From the NCBI GenBank assembly GCA_963573385.1, contig CAUYLG010005197.1, positions 18,315 to 82,314 on the forward strand: a stretch of DNA of 64,000 nt. Direction: 5' to 3'. Below, one piece after another: positions 1 through 17,439 of this stretch. Source of the stretch: Cacajao melanocephalus. Taxonomy: Eukaryota > Chordata > Mammalia > Primates > Pitheciidae. Below the pieces are notes generated by a model. The model searched no databases. It was not told the DNA's origin and worked only from the letters and a program-made list of their open reading frames with translations. Numbering within the stretch: position 1 is the first letter of the stretch; the number at the start of each line of letters is the position of its first letter. The translations under genes were made by a program, and so were the position numbers.

Positions 1-26
1 TGAGACCATATAGAGAACAGTTTTCA

Positions 27-1785
<1,759 letters not shown>

Positions 1786-2397
1786 TGATCATATCCAAAA
1801 AAATGAATGCAGCTCACAACAAGTATGTGAGCAGTTATGCTGGTATTTCTTTTTCCCAGAACGTGCCGAGTCTTGAGTGTGGAACAGTGTCAGACAATCA
1901 CAGTCATCAGAAGAAAAAGCCTCAATGACTGTTACAGAATTGCTCTTCAATAATGTAGTTTCTGATTGTTTGACCAGCCTCTTTTTACATTTTCTCCTGA
2001 GGCTCTGAAACTTTCTTAATCTTCTTAGTGATGAGAAATCTTCTGCCTTTTTTTCTTGCTCAGGAAAATATCTTTGGAGTAAATGGCTAGCAAATTGAAT
2101 TTCTCTGCCTTGCAAAGCCCTTTTAATGCAATCAATTGCAATGTAAGTGGAAGCTGCCATTGCAAGTCTAGCACCACCAGTAACATTCACAGGAAAAGCT
2201 ACAGAATCAGTCTTGGTATGGAAATATTTGTTGTAAAATCAAACTAGAGCTTATTGCCAAGGAAATTACTATGACTGATTAAATGGGTTTCACGCCTTCC
2301 CACAACACATTTAATAGAAGCACATAATGGCTTACCATCTTCATCTGCAAAAAGCTAACATGTCTCTTCAGTTCCATGACTAGCTCTACTTTCTGCG
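1786..2397 (-). pseudogene. Unidentified decayed open frame, possible retropseudogene fragment
   Basis: The minus strand from 2190 to 1789 is open for 133 codons in AT-rich DNA. The first listed codon is GTG; the first ATG is ten codons later. The peptide looks protein-like, with a Lys/Arg-rich central part (LRRLRKFQSLRRKCKKRL) and clustered Cys/His near the C-terminus. A further open stretch upstream ([19 protein letters not shown]) is in another frame and broken by stops, and a minus-strand Alu sits just beyond. I do not recognise a parent gene. No polyadenylation tract clearly ends it. It could also be chance. Confidence 0.35.
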
Positions 2398-2410
2398 TAC
2401 CTCTTGCTAC

Positions 2411-2708
2411 TTTTTTTTTCTTTCTTTTTTTGAGATGGAGTCTCCCTGTGTCACCCAGGCTGGAGTGCAGTGGCAACCTCGGCTGCCTGCAACCTCCACT
2501 TCCCAGGTTCAAAAGATTCTCCTACCTCTGCCTTCTAAGTAGCTGGGATTACAGACACATGTCACCATGCCTACCTAATTTTTGTATTTTTAGTAGAGAC
2601 AAGGTTTCACCACATTGGCCAGGCTGGTCTTGAACTCCTGACCTAGGTGATCCGCCTGCCTCAGACTCCCAAAGTGCTGGGATTACAGACGTGAGCCACA
2701 CGCCCAGC
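2411..2708 (-). mobile_element. Full-length Alu with 13-bp target-site duplication
   Basis: Poly-T start, then antisense Alu. Both sides carry TACCTCTTGCTAC (2398-2410 and 2709-2721), a perfect target-site duplication from L1-mediated insertion. Confidence 0.97.
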
Positions 2709-2721
2709 TACCTCTTGCTAC

Positions 2722-3423
2722 TTTTAAAACATGGCCTTTTTCTGATTACAAAATTAATTCAGGTTGATTACAGAAGTAGTATGAATTTTACAGTCACAAA
2801 CTCTGGTGTGCAAGCACAACTATGTAATTCAAATAATTGTACTTACCAAGCCACCACCTGCCAAGTGGCAGACAATTTACAGTACCTATGTCATTTGCTC
2901 AGGCACTTTTGTAATTGCCACTTGGTTCTGAGTCTGCTGCTTCCATTCTCTGTCCTGTCCCCTAGGGTGACCTAAGATATGGGGATGTTGTTGTTTTCCT
3001 GGCACTGTGGGAGGCTGAGACTCTGGGCCCATGTTTGCAGTCTTTTCTCATGGCTTGCTGAAATGCTACTGTGGAAAGTGTTGACTTCCCCACTTACTTT
3101 CCTGATGACAGAAGGTGGCTATTTTGGGGTGTGGGAAGTCCTGTTAAGTTCAAAGGATGTTGGCCTTTTACTTAATAATGATGTCTCCCTGCCTGTGTCA
3201 CATGAACGTTTATGACCCAGTCTTTGCCAATGAAACCTCAGGGGACAAAAGTCTTTGGGCATCTTCTGCAAAACATTTGACTCCTACTGACTATGACCCT
3301 TAATTTACTCTGCATTATATTTTTGGCACTATCAAACCTTGAGGTATAACATATAATCCATAACATCTTGCCCCACCAGATCGCTCCCTCCTGCCCCAGC
3401 TCAGACCAGCTATTTTTCTTGCT
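2722..3423. other. Intergenic sequence, no gene seen
   Basis: Mixed-composition sequence without recognisable coding or repeat structure. The short ORFs lack any known domain. Confidence 0.5.
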
Positions 3424-3944
3424 TGCTGCACAGCAGCTGTGATCCACAGCAACTCCATTTTGATCGGGGGCTGGGAAATGGGGTGGGGGCTTGCTGGGCT
3501 GCGTTCTCAGAAAGTCAGGCATTCCTCGCCTCTAGACGTTTATGGTGAAGGGAACAAAGTAATAATGTTTAGTAAACAGACCCAGACTTGGGAGTATGCG
3601 GATATCGAGATATCTGGAGAACAAAGGCATTCCTAATATTGCTTTAAAAATAATACTATCGATTCTTGCAAAATATAGTAATTAAGAAAATTCATCCTTT
3701 ATCACAAACCCTTGTAGCAGAGCACATCTCCCCATATGCACAAGCATTGTACCTGAGAGGATATGTTCCCCTTCTTACTTTCAGGAATGTCCTACTCTGT
3801 CTATGGAGTAGCTGTTCTTTTTCCACTTTACTCTTTTGATAAATTTGCTTTTGCTTTGCACTATGGACTCGCCCTGAATTCTTTCTTGCATGAGATCCAA
3901 GGACCCCATCTTGGGGTCTGGATAGGGACTCCTTTCCTGTGACA
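3424..3944 (+). mobile_element. LTR of a class I endogenous retrovirus type (degraded)
   Basis: Contains the GCAACTCCATTTTGAT block near the 5' side, the GTCTATGGAGTAGC block, the 3' U5 block GGACTCGCCCTGAATTCTTTC and GGGGTCTGGATAGGGAC, and ends about CTGTGACA. These blocks are typical of a primate ERV1 LTR group; I cannot name the subfamily. No internal gag, pol or env was seen. Boundaries are approximate. Confidence 0.65.
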
Positions 3945-4213
3945 CCAGGACTTCCGATCACTGCATTCATTTGTTGGATACAGTTCCCTGAATCTCAGGT
4001 TTCTTTTATTTTGATTTCCTCACCCACTTTACAGAAGCACATCCTGGGGTGAGTTCCTCAACATGGTTCACAGAAGGTACCTCTCACAGGATGGCTCAGA
4101 TTACCAGTAGCAGAATTTGTTGGAGGAAAAAATGGGAATGTAATCACTATTCACCTCCAGAGTCGCTAAGTGGGTGGGAGGTACATTTGGATCCAGACTC
4201 TGAGCTATCCCTC
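3945..4213. other. Spacer between two inverted LTR fragments
   Basis: 269 bp with no coding signal. It may be degraded retroviral sequence or flanking DNA. Confidence 0.4.
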
Positions 4214-4330
4214 TGTTACAGGAAAGCGGTCCCAATCCAGACCTCAAGAGAGGGTTCTTCCATCTTGCACAAAAAAGAATTCAGGGCAAGTCTGCGGTGC
4301 AGAGCAAAAGCAAGTTTATCAAGAAAGTAA
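4214..4330 (-). mobile_element. LTR 3'-end fragment, inverted relative to the upstream LTR
   Basis: The sequence AAAGAATTCAGGGCAAGTC and the surrounding bases are the reverse complement of the U5 end of the LTR at 3424-3944. It starts at TGTTACAGGAAAG and is cut off by the Alu at 4331. Confidence 0.75.
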
Positions 4331-4553
4331 AGGGCCAGGCACAGTGGCTCACACCTGTAATCCCAGCACGTTGGTAGGTTGAGGTGGGCGGATCATGAGG
4401 TCAGGAGTTCGAGACCAGCCTGGCGAACATGGTGAAACCCCATCTTTACTAAAGATACCAAAAAAAAAAAAAAATTAGCCCGGTGTGGTGGCACGTACCT
4501 GTAATCCCAGCTACTTGGGAGGCTGAGGAAAGAAAATAGCTTGAACCTGGGAA
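4331..4553 (+). mobile_element. Alu, 3'-truncated
   Basis: Begins GGGCCAGGCACAGTGGCTC and stops in the right arm at about GCTTGAACCTGGGA with no poly-A. The 3' end was probably lost by deletion. Confidence 0.9.
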
Positions 4554-6108
<1,555 letters not shown>

Positions 6109-6249
6109 TCTTTTAAAGTTTAAAAGAAAACTTTTATGGAATATGAGGGAAAACAGATTAATCTACAATAACAATGTAAGAATTTCAATATGTGCATCTA
6201 TTAATTATAGATAAAGTACTAGTGAAGGTATAGAAAACGTTGAGTACTA

Positions 6250-6960
6250 AGATTCACAAAATTGGCCTGATGAGCACATAGAGAACTCTCTAACCAATAA
6301 ACGTGGAATACATTCTCTTTGCAAAGTCAGGTGAAATATTTACAATTGTTATTCCACTTTACGGGAGTGTACTACTTTCCTTAAACAAAATGCCATTAAT
6401 TTAAAAACCAGTGGCAAAAGATAAATACAAAATGTCATTTGCTTGATAACCCATGGATCAAAGAAGAAACAAGGATTTTTAAAAACTCAAAATAAACCAT
6501 ATTTTTAAACTATTTTGAACTTGTGGAATACAATTAAAAATTATTTGGAGAAAATGTATAGCCATGGATGCTTATTTTGGAAGAGAAAAGATACCTGAAG
6601 ATTCCCTGAAGGCAGGCAAAGAAAAGCAAATTCTTAAAAAATAGAAGACAAGAATAATGAATAAATAAAATAGCAGCGATTAAAGAAAAAGAAAACACAC
6701 ATACAACAAAGATAACTAACAAAGCCAAAAGTTGGTTCTTTGAAAAGACAAAAAATAATGACACTTCTGGTGAGATTCCAACAAGAATAAAAAAATAACA
6801 CAGTTAATCAATATTAGGAATAAAACATGGGCAGCACTACAGAAATCACAAAAATAATAAGAGGACATTATGAAAACCTTTGTTCTAATATTCTTCGAAA
6901 CTTTAGATAAAATGATCACTTTCAGATAAAAATAAATCTTAACCAAGACAGACCCAAAAA
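6250..6960 (+). mobile_element. L1 (old, L1M-type) ORF2 fragment
   Basis: Contains the ORF2 marker AAAAGTTGGTTCTTTGAAAAG at 6726-6746 and neighbouring L1-like text (GAATATTAGAACAAAGG on the other strand). Boundaries are approximate and the frame is destroyed. Confidence 0.65.
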
Positions 6961-8569
6961 GAACAGAGAATATCTAGCAGCAAGAATATGGTAGCAACAT
7001 AGGTCTGTTGATTCTTGTTTGTTTGCTTCTTTATGTCTGAAGGTACAGTCATGAAACTAAACAAAGCAAGTAGGATGCCAAGGTGAGGGCTGGGGCTGGC
7101 GGCATCCTCAGCAGAATGAGGTGAGGAGGAGTCCGTGAAGCCCATAGTAGAGGAAGGCGAGCCGAGCACAGGAGAGCTGCAAGTCCCCTTGGGACCAGCA
7201 GTGGCAGGGAGAATGAAAGCATGGCCTGGTCCCAGGAATCTTGGGAGGAAAACCAAATACCCACCCGCCCACCTGCCCCCCAATAAGACAACTGTAGGCT
7301 GAGCAAAAACCTAAATGAATGAATCCTAGAAAAACCAGAACAGCCCCACAGGCTTCCCTTAGTTAGAAGAAAGTTTAACGCTGGGTGAACGTCACACGGG
7401 AAGCCGGCATCACTCGACATCCCAGAAACAGCAAACAAACACTTTCTTTCCAGAGCACAAGGATCCACTTGAAAGAAAAACGGATGGCAACAAAACCTAA
7501 AGTGGGCATCCTGGGATCCCAGGAAGAAGAAGGCCCCGAGATCGGGGCAGGGGCAGGGCAGGGGCAGCAGGTGGCCCCACAGAGCCGGTAAAGGTGAAGG
7601 CAGCACGGAGCCCCACCTGCAGTCGGGACGGGAAGCTTCCCCAACCAGACTGCATCCTGAGGGACAGGAGCAGACACATGGGATATTTTTAATAGTTTAA
7701 GACAGTTGTCCTTTTAAGAGGGTGTCCCTGAGCCATGAGTTGAGCGAGACCCTGGACAGCCACTGCTGTCACAGAGTTGTCCTGATAAAACAAAAAAGGA
7801 TCACAAAACACGTACTTGGAAAAATGTTTAAATTTCAACAAATGTTGAAACCTACTGGGGGGAAAAATGTGATGAAAAGAAACCTAAAGATGAAAGCTGC
7901 AGCTGGTGCTGTGGGCACCCTCTCCCGTGTTCAGGACATGCCAGCCTGCTCCTGGCATCTGCTCGGCATTGCCTGGGCCTTCTCTGTGGCTATGCTCCTA
8001 GAGCCGCTGGGCCCGCCTTAGAAGCTCTTCCTGAAGCACCCCTCCCCCAGTGGTGGGGGTTGCTAAGTCCCTAGCTGGAACACCCTTTGCGTGGCTCATT
8101 CAGGAGGGCACCTTTACCCCAGCTTTCTGAGTTCTCCACAGGAAGATGCTACAGTTCTGCAGAAAGGTAACTTCCCTGATGATGCAGCCTTAATTGGCTA
8201 TGGTCCTTTCCAAAAAACACTTCACTGTCATCCACTTCTCATGGTTTGCTTCTGGGAAAACCCAAACTAAACACAAAAACTCCAATCTAATATTTCAGAA
8301 TGATTGAAAATGTAAAAACTGTAAGATTGTTACGTACCATAAAAAACATACTAAGAAAAATTAAAAACCAAAAAAGTGAAAATGTTCAAAAATAAATAGA
8401 AAAAATATTAAAAGAGCATAAGAGAAACTAATACATGTAAGACAGGCAAGGAAGATCCAACATGTGTAATACTGAAATTCTCAAACCAGTACACTAGAGC
8501 AAGGAAACAGAACAAATATTTAAAATCAGAATTCTAGAAAACTTCAACAAAATAAAACATTTTATCAAA
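6961..8569. other. Intergenic segment, partly GC-rich, no gene accepted
   Basis: 7040-7700 is unusually GC-rich for the neighbourhood and gives a 185-codon minus-strand ORF. The translation is low-complexity Leu/Ser/Pro-rich and has no recognisable domain. A G-quadruplex motif lies at 7544-7564. It may include an old L1 5' region, but I cannot assign it. Confidence 0.4.
7544..7564 (+). other. G-quadruplex motif
   Basis: Four G-runs (4, 4, 3, 4) separated by CA loops, directly readable. Two-base loops predict a very stable parallel quadruplex. Confidence 0.85.
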
Positions 8570-9020
8570 ATATTGAAGACACATCACATAAACGAAAGAA
8601 GCCAGGCTCCAAAAGACATATATTATATGATTGCCACTCTATGACATTCAGGAAAAGGCAGAGCAGGGGAGACAAGAAAATGAGCAGTGGGTGTCAGGGG
8701 CTGGGGAAGCCCGGGATGAACGGACGGAGCATGGGAGATTTTTTGGGGCAGTGAGACTTCCATATGACACTGTAATGGAGGCTGCATGACATTACGCATT
8801 TGTCAAAACTCATAAAACACACAGAGCGTGGACCCTAATAATAACTATAGAGTTTAGTAAGTAATAACTTATCAATATTGCTTCATCAATGAAGCAAATG
8901 CACCACACCTATGCCAGATGTAAACAACGGGGAACTGGAGGGAGAAGGGACACGTGGGGGCGCTGTGGACTCTGCACTCTGCTCAGGTTTTGTATAAACC
9001 GAGAACTTCTTTTAAAACTT
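8570..9020 (+). mobile_element. L1M-type 3' end fragment (probable)
   Basis: The AACAACGGGGAACTGGAGG ... CTGCTCAGGTTTTGTATAAACC pattern resembles old L1 3' UTR ends. The match is by eye and diverged. Confidence 0.45.
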
Positions 9021-9089
9021 CTCTATTTACTTTAAGAAGTGGAGGAGTAGTTATTTTTATATTAGGAAAGGTATCTAATATAATAAAAA

Positions 9090-9545
9090 TATTAAATGAG
9101 AAGAAAGATGGGTATTTGTATAAAAGGCTACTTTCCCCTGTGGATATACAAAAGGTATAAATATCTATGCCCCAAATAAAAAAAAAACAACTTTTGGACA
9201 CAGAATATGAAAGAGCTCCTAGGAGAAATAGAAACTCATAACAAGAGGCATTAACATGCCTCCCTCAGACAAGGCCAGATCAAAGAGTCAAAACATTCCT
9301 CAGAAAATAGAAGATCTAAAATTATTCAATGAAGCAACTCTAATAGAAATATATTAACCTCAAAACTCTGCCATAAGGGAATTACGTTCTTTTCAAGTGC
9401 AAATAAAAATTTTAAAAATCTATACTATGTTAGGCCACAAAGAAAAAGAAACTCTCTAAACCACAATGAAAGAAATGATGTACCATACAATAAAACCAGG
9501 AAAGAATACACAAATACCAACAACACTGTATTTCTCTACCTAGTC
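9090..9545 (+). mobile_element. L1M-type ORF2 fragment
   Basis: Contains TTCTTTTCAAGTGCAAATA and TATGTTAGGCCACAAAGAAA, characteristic of the L1 ORF2 endonuclease/linker region in sense orientation. Broken by many stops. Confidence 0.7.
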
Positions 9546-9632
9546 CCTAATAATGTCTCTATTTAAAAACTCTTGGTTTAAAGAAAAAAATGCAAGTTCT
9601 TTATAAAGTTGCATTGTTAAAAAATACGACAA

Positions 9633-9920
9633 GGCCAGGTGCAGTGGCTCACGCCCATAATCTCAGCACTTTAGGAGGCTGAGGCAGGCAGATCACTTGA
9701 GGTCAGGAGTTGGAGACCAGCCTGGCCAGCATGGTGAAACCCTGTCTCTACTAAAAATCCAAAAATTAGTCGGGCATGGTGGTGTGTGCCTATAATCCCA
9801 GCTACCTGGGAGGCTGAAGCAGGAGAATCACTTGAACCTGGAGGCAAGATGGAACCACTGCACTCCAGCCTGGGTGACAGAGTGAGACTCTGTCTCAAAA
9901 ACAAGCAAACAAACAGACAC
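9633..9920 (+). mobile_element. Alu with small internal deletion in the right arm
   Basis: GGCCAGGTGCAGTGGCTC start. In the right arm the usual AGGTTGCAGTGAGC block is missing between GGAGGCAAG and ATGGAACC. Ends in a CAAA-rich tail. Confidence 0.95.
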
Positions 9921-11056
9921 ACCCATGACATATGAGAACTGCAAAAATGTGATATAAAGTATATGCCTGAGAAAAAATGTTTAGTCACTAAATTAAGTAA
10001 TATTAAAAGCATTAAGCAAAATTAGGTATTAAAATAATTTAATATTATAATGCTTTAAATATCAATAATATATATTTAAAATATAAAATATCAACTATTA
10101 AGATTATTGATTATTAAATTTTAATTAATTTTGCATTAGCAAAAATTGAAAATAAATGGATTAAAAATCCAATTCCAGTCAGAGGTTGATGACTGTTTCC
10201 ACACCATGCGTGTAAGTGAAGCCAGCCTTAGGGATAGAAAAAAATAAAGGCAAACTCCCCTCATGATTTGGGGACATGAAGAAAGACCTACCATCTAAAT
10301 ACGCCTCTTTTCCCTCGCTTAGATACGACAAACATATTAAATACTACCCTTAGAAAATATTTCCTTTAGGTTCCCTTTCATATTACATGATACCAGGTAA
10401 AATTAAAGCATATTAAAGTTCGTTGGTTAAGAATGAACTAGGTAAATATTCCCTTAGCATGAATGACGTGGGTGAAAACAGACATGGAGAAACTCATAAC
10501 ATAATTTATATATATACATATATATGAAATTATATATAGAAAATTACATATAGAAGAAATATAAGAGAAATTATATAATGGAAAAGAATGAAAGCAGAAG
10601 GGTGAAAAGCCCCAATTAAAACCCAAAGTAATCAATAAATGCAAGCTACTGCTCAGTAGTATCCACATCACACATTCTGACATTTCCACTGGGAAGTGCT
10701 GAATTCCACTGAAAAATAACCAATCCCAGCGTCAGGAAGTGCAGAACGTTGTCTGAGGTTGGTACAGATGTGCACCTGAAATGTTGCACAGCACCGCAGG
10801 TCCCAGCGTCCAGCCCAAGGCAATCACACCCTCGTACCCTGCAGAGCTGGATCCCAAGTGGGAATGAGTTTGTGGTTGTTTTTTGGATGGGGTGCATCAC
10901 ACTGAGCACATACAGAACTCAGCCCTCCTGCTTTCTAAGCACGAGAGCATGCTTTCAGATTGGTTACTTCTGAGCCTTAGTTTCCCTGTGCACCAAAAGG
11001 AATAATTAGGGAACCCACTCAGGAGGGGTTTGTGATGACTAATAACAAAAGTCGCA
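9921..11056. other. AT-rich intergenic sequence with TA microsatellite
   Basis: Very AT-rich to 10640, with an impure (TA)n at about 10503-10540. The rest is mixed. No gene or named repeat supported. Confidence 0.5.
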
Positions 11057-11560
<504 letters not shown>

Positions 11561-13040
11561 GACAGTCAATACACCTTAACTTTGGCTAACAGGATTATGA
11601 TCACAGTCACTTGGCATCTGTTGGGCGTGCAGCAAAAAATAACTGAATATGATCTGTGAAATGCTCTTTGAGAAAGGGATTTTGGTGCTGAGTTACTTTG
11701 GGAATCATTGCATTTTTCTCGCGTTTAGACGGCCATAAAGCTGATTAGCATATGAAAAGCCCTGAGAAGCCTCCAAATCATGCATCTATTTAAACCAGAA
11801 TTTGATGAACTTAGTTGAACCAAAACTCAGCTGATTTTGCTTTTCATATGGTTGCTGCTGTCCTAAATATCCTAAATAATACTTTCACTAACGTACTGGA
11901 GGACAGCGTGGCACACTGACCTAATTGCGTTATAATAGCTCTCACTTGCATTGCATTTACAGATTTCCAAACAACTTGCTGTGCGTTTCTTTCATCTTGC
12001 CACAACAGATGTTTCCCTTATACTGGAAGAAGCTGAGGTAGAGAAAGCTTTGGAAACTTTGCAAGTTCACTCAGGTCCAGAACTCCTACAGGAACCCACC
12101 TCCTGTGACTTTCTGTTGAGTTCTTTAGCTCATCACAGACATGGGAGGATACTTCATAGGATGACTGGCATGTTGAAAAAACATTTGAATGTATCCAAGT
12201 TAAATTTGTCTTGCATTCTGGAAGTAAGGAATGGCCCTAAAGAGAGAAGGAACCACCTCATTAAGGCCCAACAGAGATACACAAATGGTAAAGAAATGAA
12301 GAAAATCACAGTGATGATTCAGTTTAAAGTTATTTTTCATAAATGAGGAGACCAAGGCCCAGAGACCTTCAGTGATCTGTCAATTTCGAAGGAGTGCATA
12401 GGCTGGTCTGTGTCCAGAAGGCATTGGTACCCCCAGCCCCTTCTGCACTCTACCTGGCTTCTGCTCCTCCCATGGGCTGGCTGACCTCTGTAGTCTCCCT
12501 TGTGAATCTTTTCCTCCTTAAAAAATAAATTGTTGGAGGGACCATTATTCAGCCATGGAACATCGCATTTCTATCTCTGCATGCTCTTTATGCAATTCAC
12601 GGTGTCTGCTATTCTCATTTTGCCTCTCCATACTCCCTCTCCACCCTTCTCTGCCTTCTCTGTGTCTTGGATGTTCAATCTGGGGGCCATAGCAAGTGGG
12701 CTTCCTTGCTGTCTCATTTGGCCCAGTCAATGCGAAGCGTCAGCAGGCGATGGGTGGGCAGGTGGAGAGGGATGCTGGGAGTGCCTGTTCTTCAGCTCTG
12801 TTACTGCCAGGACGCGGTCTGTCCACGGCATTGCCCTGTTGCCTGTGGCATAGCACCTGCTGGTGGCCCTGCTCCATGGCTACCGACCGCCATTCCCAGA
12901 TTCTACACCAGCTTCCTGCCGTTTTCATGCTCTGAGTGCTAATGGTGACTGTTGCTGGTGCCCTTCATGAAACTTTGCTCAACTGTCGCTTAGTCTGTGC
13001 CATCTTTTTCTTAACACTTCTACATCCATAGACAACAGTT
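11561..13040. other. Intergenic sequence with a small MIR remnant
   Basis: GAGGAGACCAAGGCCCAGAG at about 12343-12362 is an antisense MIR core. The 131-codon ORF at 11951-12346 overlaps this and has no known domain. Nothing else supported. Confidence 0.45.
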
Positions 13041-14340
13041 TGTGAGTGGAAGGACCCCTATATGTGCATCTTCATCTCAGACATTTCCCAAGAACCCAAT
13101 ATTCATGTTTAACAAGCATTTCAAACTTAAAATGCCTAAGACCAAGCTCCCGATATTTCTTTCTCCCTCTCAAATGTGATCTTCCCCCAGTCTTACATGT
13201 TTTAGGGAACTGCCAATCCTTCCAGTTGTTCAGAACTTAGCTTCTCTGCTTCCCACACACCTCATATCTGAATGGCAGCTAGTCTGTGGCTCTGCCTTCA
13301 ACCAGCTCTAAACACCTCTGCTGCTACTACTTTGGGCAAAACTATCATCATCTCTCATCTCAGTTATTGCAACTGGACTCCACCCTTCTGCCCTGGCTCC
13401 CACATATTCCCTTCTGTTAAATTAAAAGTGGCCTGAAACTGCCTTTCTACTTTGAGTTCCTGCATAGAGGACTGCAACCTAACTTAGTACGTAAAAAACA
13501 ACTGCAACCTAACTTAAGGGTATAATTCTTGTAACAAACATCTTAGTCTCAGCCAGTCACAGCAGCTGAGCTTCAGCCAGTCACAGGCTACCAGCTAACT
13601 CATCAGACCATGCCCATATAAGGCAAATGCTTCATTACCACGCAATGCCCAAATAAGGCAAATGCTCAGCTGTGACTAACCAAGCTGTTTCCTATGGCAC
13701 TATGCCTGCCCATGCTGCTGGGTGGAGCTCTCTGAAACTCTGCCTGTTCAGAGTGCTGCCCAGTTCATGAAGCAAATGATTCTTTGCTCATTTAAATTCC
13801 ATTCTGTTTAATTTGTGTAAAGTTCTTTTTTTTTTTTAACACTTCCTAACACAGATATTGCTAAAAGGACATCAGAACATGTCACTGCTCTGCTCAAATC
13901 TTCTGGTGGTTTCACTTCTCAGAGTAAACAGCCTGAGGTCTTGGTGTGACCTATAAGGTCACATAGCTGGTCCTAAGACTTCTCTGCCCTCATTGCCTCA
14001 AGCCTCAGTCCGCCACCCCTCCCTACACACTGACCTCCACTCTGACCTTGGAGTATACCTGGTGGCCTTCTGCTGATAGTTCTTGAACTTGCAGTACTTT
14101 TATCCTTGATGTTCTTGTCCTGGATTTCTGAAGGATTCACTGCTTGACTTTCTTCAAGTCATATGTCACTTTCTCTGGACACTGTAGGTAAAATCTCAGA
14201 TTGCTCCTCCTCCAACATATGCTGTCTACTTTCATTTTTTCTCATCTTTTATCACTAGCTAACATACCACACCTGTCTTCTTTCGTGTTTAACATGTCTC
14301 CACTAGAACATAAGCTCTGTAAAGTAAACGTTGTTTCCCA
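13041..14340 (+). mobile_element. L2-type LINE remnant, interrupted by a solo LTR
   Basis: Old LINE-like pyrimidine-rich sequence on both sides of the LTR. It ends with CTCCACTAGAACATAAGCTCTGTAAAG, which resembles the L2 3' end in sense orientation. Assignment is by eye. Confidence 0.5.
13415..13841 (+). mobile_element. Solo LTR, class I ERV type, with 4-bp target duplication
   Basis: 427 bp bounded by TG...CA and flanked on both sides by CTTC (13411-13414 and 13842-13845). Inside are CATATAAGGC (possible TATA region), a duplicated AAGGCAAATGC motif, and a polyadenylation region near CATTTAAATTCC. No internal retroviral genes remain, so it arose by LTR-LTR recombination. Confidence 0.8.
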
Positions 14341-14430
14341 TTTTACAAACAGAAAGGCTGGGACTTAGGGAGTTGAAATGATTTCAGCCACACGCCAGGG
14401 CGAGCAAGTGAATAACCCGGGTCCACATGA
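14330..14430 (-). repeat. MIR fragment
   Basis: CCATTTTACAAACAGAAAGG and following bases match the antisense MIR core, diverged. Confidence 0.55.
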
Positions 14431-14699
14431 TGATCTTTCTAGGATCTCCATTAAGAAGAGATGCCTTAGAGTCGTGATGAAGAGCTGGATAAAACTTATG
14501 TGGATGTGGATACATGGGACATGGGAGAATGTTCTAAGGGGACATGAAAAATGATACTTTATAACAATAGTTCATGCTTGTGGGGGAAGAAGAGCGTTGT
14601 TTTCTTCGTCACATGCCTGAACCTTTCCTTCTTTGTTAAAGCGTATCCCGCTTACATGGATGGACAGACTGTCAAGCTAGCAAAAGAGTGGTCTGAGAG

Positions 14700-14935
14700 C
14701 GGACAGTTGCTGGGCACCTAGGCTAGGTGGGCAACCATCTTCACGCATGTTATCTCAATTTCTCCTCATCTCCCTCCTAGGAGGCGACTGTCATCATCCT
14801 ATTCAGACATGAAAGCCCAAGGGGCCCAAAATCCTTTGTGCAAGGTCACTCAAATGAGAAGGTGCAGCGTCAGCACTTAGACCCAGATCTGTCTGACCCC
14901 AAAATCTGTATTCTGAATGATTACTCTTGACTGTC
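14700..14935 (-). repeat. MIR, nearly full length
   Basis: Reads as antisense MIR: ATGTTATCTCAATT, CCTATTCAGACATGAAAG, AAGGTCACTC, AGCACTTAGACCCAGATCTG. Confidence 0.65.
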
Positions 14936-15679
14936 AATACTGCTTTTGGTAGACCAGAGTCCCGGGAATCTCAGTTTCCAGTCACTTAGCAGCAGCTTCA
15001 TCTGTTGAGTGTGTATTGGAAGGCTTCTTTGCTTACGTTAGGAGAAATCATTATGTTTCTTTTAAAACTATGTGGCTCGTTGATGTTAATTTCTTCTAAG
15101 CGCTTAAGAAGTATTTTAATTTATGCTGGCATTTGAATTAGTATGGCATTATTTCAAAAGATGACAGTAATTCAAAATTCTGAAGGCTGGAAAACATCCA
15201 ATCAAAACAAAACCAAAAGCTAACAAAGCTAACATCAGAGTAGGCAGCACCTTTCCTTGAGGAAGGCACAGTGTTCTGCAGGCACATGCCAATTCGGAGA
15301 TGTCTCTGTCACTTTGACAAAGTGGGGATTTTAACCACATTTAGCAAGTACCGCTATAGAGCCAGCAAATGTGAACGATTTAACTAAAATGGAAGTTCAG
15401 TGTGAGACTGAATTTCCCTGGTGCTTGCCACCTCTTCTGTGTCACACTCTGAATTCAGATCAGTGTAATGTGGTCTATTTTTACCACCCCATACTGTTGG
15501 TTCTGTACAAATATGTATCGGGTGTTCCATCGATCAATGAAATAGTTTTATTGTTCTTAAAAATATATGACAAATTGGTCTTAGGTATTATTCAGCATCT
15601 TGTTTCAATGAAGAACTTCTTAATCTTATTCGTCAGCTTTCTTTCTCACGAAATAGATACCATTCTGAATCTTCTGGGC
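14936..15679. other. Intergenic sequence, nothing identified
   Basis: AT-rich. The 110-codon ORF at 15371-15703 runs into the Alu poly-T tail and has no known domain. Confidence 0.5.

Positions 15680-17439
<1,760 letters not shown>

Noticed and set aside
7049..7606. 185-codon minus-strand ORF
   Set aside because: Low-complexity Leu/Ser/Pro-rich sequence in a GC-rich patch, no domain, several equally long overlapping frames.
12530..12942. Overlapping 60-107-codon ORFs on both strands
   Set aside because: Mutually overlapping in several frames without domain or codon signal; treated as chance.
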